Below, one piece after another: positions 61,598 through 64,000 of a stretch of 64,000 nt of DNA (position 1 is the first letter of the stretch; every line of letters starts with the position of its first letter). Position numbers and translations under genes: made by a program. The stretch is from Burkholderiales bacterium RIFCSPLOWO2_12_FULL_65_40 (lineage in GTDB: Bacteria; Pseudomonadota; Gammaproteobacteria; Burkholderiales; Burkholderiaceae_C): assembly GCA_001770955.1 (NCBI GenBank), contig MESL01000047.1, forward strand, positions 62,001 to 126,000, read 5' to 3'. The notes below the pieces were generated by a model that worked only from the letters and a program-made list of their open reading frames with translations, had not been told where the DNA came from and searched no databases.

Positions 61598-62069
61598 CGA
61601 TTTCGACCGCCAGCTGATCGCCGCCACCCAGGGCGGCCTGCCGCTGGTGCCGCGCCCCTACGACGCCGTGGGCGAACGCCTGGGCGTCTCAGGCCTGCAG
61701 GTGCGCGAGCGCCTGGCGCAATTGCTGGAAACCGGCCTGGTCCGCCGCATCGGCGCCGTGCCCAACCACTACCGCCTGGGCTTCACGGCCAACGGCATGA
61801 GCGTCTGGGACGTGGACGACACCCAGGTGGACATCCTCGGCGAGCGCATCGGCCAGCTGCCCGGCGTGAGCCACTGCTACCGCCGCCCACGCCGCCTGCC
61901 CGACTGGCCCTACAACCTGTTCGCCATGCTGCACGGCCGCTCACGCGCCGAGGTCGAGCAGCAGGCCGTGCAGTTGCAAGAGTTGCTGGGCACCGCCTGC
62001 CGGGGCCACGACATCCTGTATTCCACCGCCATCCTCAAAAAGACCGGTCTGCGTCTCAAGGAAAGCTAA
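61587..62069 (+). CDS. nirH: Siroheme decarboxylase subunit NirH
   Basis: 160 aa AsnC-like protein similar to the NirL half of NirDL: LIAATQGGLPLVPRPYDAVG, LVRRIGAVPNHYRLGFTANG and LPDWPYNLFAMLHGRSRAEV. It forms the heterodimeric decarboxylase with NirG in known systems. nirJ begins 3 nt after its stop. Confidence 0.9.
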   Translation: MALDDFDRQLIAATQGGLPLVPRPYDAVGERLGVSGLQVRERLAQLLETGLVRRIGAVPNHYRLGFTANGMSVWDVDDTQVDILGERIGQLPGVSHCYRRPRRLPDWPYNLFAMLHGRSRAEVEQQAVQLQELLGTACRGHDILYSTAILKKTGLRLKES

Positions 62070-62072
62070 ACC

Positions 62073-63326
62073 ATGTTCCGTATCAGCCAATACATGCGCG
62101 AGCTCGCGCAAGCCCAGGCGACTGGCACCTACCCCGTTCCCGCCCGCCGGGGCAGCGGTCAGCCGCCCGGCCCGGTGGTGATCTGGAACCTGATCCGCCG
62201 CTGCAATCTCACCTGCAAGCACTGCTATGCGCTGTCGGCCGACCACGACTACGAGGGCGAGCTGTCCACGCAGGAAGTGTTCGGCGTGATGGACGACCTC
62301 AAAGCCTATAAGGTGCCGGTGCTGATTCTCTCGGGCGGCGAGCCGCTGATGCGGCCCGACATCTTCGAGATTGCCGAGCGCGCCAAGGCGATGAAGTTCT
62401 ATACCGGCCTGTCCACCAACGGCACGCTGATCGACGAACCCATGGCCGACCGCATCGAGGCCATGGGCTTCGACTACGTTGGCATCAGCCTCGACGGTCT
62501 GCGCGAAACGCACGACCATTTCCGCCGCCTCGATGGCGCCTTCGACCGCAGCCTGGCCGCCGTGCGCTACCTGCACCAACGCGGCGTGAAGGTGGGCCTG
62601 CGTTTCACCATGACCGCGATGAACGCGCACGACTTCCCGGCGCTGCTGAACCTGATGCGCGAAGAGGCCGTGGACAAGTTCTACTTCTCGCACCTCAACT
62701 ACGCCGGGCGCGGCAACATCCACCGTGGCAAGGACGCGCAGTTCCAGGCCACGCGCGACGCCCTCGACCTGCTGTTCGAGCGCGCCTGGCAGTCCGCGCT
62801 GGAAGGCCGCGAGGAAGACTACGTGACCGGCAACAACGACGCCGACGGCCCCTATCTGCTGCAGTGGGTGCGCGAGCGCATGCCGCAGTGGGAGGCACCG
62901 CTGCGCGAGCGCCTCCTGGCCTGGGGTGGCAATTCAAGCGGCGTGAACGTGGCCAACATCGACAACCTGGGCACCGTGCACCCCGACACCATGTGGTGGC
63001 ACCACGACCTGGGCAACGTGCGCCAGCGCCCGTTTTCAAGCATCTGGTCCGACACCTCCGAGCCGCTGATGGCGGGCCTCAAGGCCAAGCCGCGCCCGGT
63101 GGGCGGGCGCTGCGCGCAATGCCACTACTTCAGCATCTGTGGCGGCAACACCCGCGTGCGCGCTCAGCAGCTCACGGGCGACGCCTGGGCCGAAGACCCC
63201 GGCTGCTACCTGCGTGACGACGAGATCGGTCTGGAAACAGGCAGCGATGCGCAGCGCGTGGCGGTGACGCCGTTCAGCCACCGCCGCCGCACCATCGAGA
63301 TCCACCCGGAGTCGGAAAATGCCTGA
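62073..63326 (+). CDS. nirJ: Radical SAM heme d1 synthase NirJ
   Basis: 417 aa. Radical SAM 4Fe-4S motif CNLTCKHCYALSADHDY near residue 46, ILSGGEPLMRPDIFEIAERA, and a C-terminal SPASM-like Cys set (GGRCAQCHYFSICGGNTRVR; DPGCYLRDD). It replaces two propionates of didecarboxysiroheme with oxo groups in heme d1 synthesis. Last complete gene of the nir operon. Confidence 0.94.
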   Translation: MFRISQYMRELAQAQATGTYPVPARRGSGQPPGPVVIWNLIRRCNLTCKHCYALSADHDYEGELSTQEVFGVMDDLKAYKVPVLILSGGEPLMRPDIFEIAERAKAMKFYTGLSTNGTLIDEPMADRIEAMGFDYVGISLDGLRETHDHFRRLDGAFDRSLAAVRYLHQRGVKVGLRFTMTAMNAHDFPALLNLMREEAVDKFYFSHLNYAGRGNIHRGKDAQFQATRDALDLLFERAWQSALEGREEDYVTGNNDADGPYLLQWVRERMPQWEAPLRERLLAWGGNSSGVNVANIDNLGTVHPDTMWWHHDLGNVRQRPFSSIWSDTSEPLMAGLKAKPRPVGGRCAQCHYFSICGGNTRVRAQQLTGDAWAEDPGCYLRDDEIGLETGSDAQRVAVTPFSHRRRTIEIHPESENA

Positions 63327-63504
63327 GCTCCTGCGACGCTGGATAGCGACCGTTGGCAAGCTGGCCCTGAGCGCCGGCCTGCTCTGGATGGGCGTAGACC
63401 TGGCCCATGCACAGCCCACCCCCGCGTCGGTGGCAGCAGCGCCCGCATGGGTCGCTTCCATCGACACAATGGCGGCGGATGGCGGCTGCTCACACGGGCT
63501 TTGA
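63319..63504 (+). CDS. Short exported peptide after nirJ, possibly a truncated gene
   Basis: 61 aa. An Arg-rich N-terminus and hydrophobic helix (LALSAGLLWMGVDLAHAQP) make a convincing signal peptide, but only about 28 residues follow (PTPASVAAAPAWVASIDTMA...). It overlaps nirJ by 8 nt, as a true downstream gene would. NirN, an exported cytochrome expected in heme d1 clusters, often follows here, so this may be a nirN remnant. Its stop codon is the TGA at the edge of a dispersed repeat (63503-63562). Function cannot be assigned. Confidence 0.4.
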   Translation: MPELLRRWIATVGKLALSAGLLWMGVDLAHAQPTPASVAAAPAWVASIDTMAADGGCSHGL

Positions 63505-63562
63505 TGCTATTTTTTTAATAGCTATTGACGCTTGACGAACAATCGTTACGGGTCATTTTTAA
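63503..63562 (+). repeat. Dispersed AATAGCTGC-type repeat, intergenic copy before lolD
   Basis: GATGCTATTTTTTTAATAGC, TATTGACGCTTGACGAACAA and TCGTTACGGGTCATTTTTAA follow the family order. It begins at the end of the short exported ORF and ends at the lolD stop codon. Confidence 0.75.
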
Positions 63563-64000
63563 TGAAACTCTGCTGACGTCGGCATGGGCTCATCGCGCGC
63601 GATACGGCCGTCAATCAATTCCACCAGCCGGTCGCAGCGCACCGCCAGGCGCGGGTCGTGCGTGACCACAACAAAGGCCGTGCCGCGCTCGGCGTGGATG
63701 CGCCGCATCAAGGCAAACACTTCTGCCGATGAGACGGTATCGAGGTTGCCGGTGGGCTCGTCGGCCAGCACCAGCGGGGGGTTCATGACCAGCGCACGGG
63801 CCATCGCCACGCGCTGCTGCATGCCCCCCGACAGCTCTGCCGGCCGTTTGTCCATGGCCTGGGCCAGTCCCACGGCGTCCAGCAGACTGCGGGCATGCTC
63901 GCGCTGCGCGCTGCTGACACGGCCTTCGGCCATGAGGGCCGGCAGCGTGACGTTCTCCAGTGCCGAGAACGCGGGCAGCAGGTGGTGGAACTGGAAGACA
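63559..64000 (-). CDS. lolD: Lipoprotein-releasing ABC transporter ATPase LolD, 3' part (cut by window edge)
   Basis: The C-terminal 146 or so residues of an ABC ATPase; the 5' part lies beyond the right edge. Q-loop region [20 protein letters not shown] (typical of LolD), signature [16 protein letters not shown], Walker [14 protein letters not shown] and H-loop VVVTHDP. LolD powers LolCE, which extracts outer-membrane lipoproteins from the inner membrane. MacB-like ATPases are the alternative, but the [14 protein letters not shown] sequence favours LolD. Confidence 0.85.
   Translation of the reverse strand, partial: VFQFHHLLPAFSALENVTLPALMAEGRVSSAQREHARSLLDAVGLAQAMDKRPAELSGGMQQRVAMARALVMNPPLVLADEPTGNLDTVSSAEVFALMRRIHAERGTAFVVVTHDPRLAVRCDRLVELIDGRIARDEPMPTSAEFH

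Overview
The window looks like a chromosomal stretch of a GC-rich betaproteobacterium, most likely of the Comamonadaceae (Acidovorax-like). This is inferred from the protein sequences and from two intergenic repeat families I associate with that family. No rRNA, tRNA, CRISPR array or intact transposase gene was seen. Genes are densely packed on both strands in short operons, often with 4-nt or smaller stop/start overlaps.

Layout. 1-2267: dTDP-rhamnose genes rfbB-rfbD-rfbA (rfbA cut by the left edge). 2371-7125: fatty acyl-CoA reductase-like fusion, phasin, TetR regulator, TPR protein. 7238-10885: type III pantothenate kinase, persulfide dioxygenase-rhodanese fusion, YgjP-type metalloprotease and a GmhB-like protein that lacks catalytic aspartates. 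10896-20772: glycyl-tRNA synthetase, fabA-fabB, corC-lnt, GNAT, Lrp. 20938-25199: secreted lipase with its foldase, then HPPD and phenylalanine hydroxylase. 25200-26070: gene-free, highly palindromic repeat block. 26071-36867: alpha/beta hydrolase, FadD, MBL hydrolase, lytic transglycosylase, 5-formyl-THF cyclo-ligase, PaaX-like regulator with an AidB-like acyl-CoA dehydrogenase, GST. 36889-38120: a MITE-like element, a PIN/ribbon-helix-helix toxin-antitoxin pair and a ParE-toxin relic. 38149-40784: an eight-heme cytochrome c, a cytochrome b561-like protein and a flavin/2Fe-2S reductase behind a perfect FNR box. 41462-46508: cca, then a divergent SigF-NrsF / bufferin (BufA-BufB-BufC-DoxX) locus. 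46519-54175: thioredoxin 2, SAM methyltransferase, FolM-like reductase, folB, ttcA and housekeeping genes. 54176-57420: FAH/MAI/VOC catabolic operon with a LysR regulator. 57557-63326: heme d1 genes nirE and nirC-nirF-nirDL-nirG-nirH-nirJ diverging from one FNR-type box. Right edge: partial lolD.

How the genes work together. The nir cluster and the FNR-box cytochrome operon point to anaerobic or denitrifying respiration. PhhA, HPPD, MAI and FAH form most of a phenylalanine/tyrosine catabolic route; homogentisate dioxygenase is not in the window. The SigF locus carries two perfectly spaced GTAACC-N16-CGAA promoters firing in opposite directions, one for sigF-nrsF and one for the bufferin RiPP operon.

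The least explained signals are two dispersed repeats. One is an AT-richer double hairpin of about 60 bp that occurs both between and inside genes. The other is a GC-rich element that, in all eight copies seen, sits directly after a stop codon in the same orientation relative to the upstream gene.
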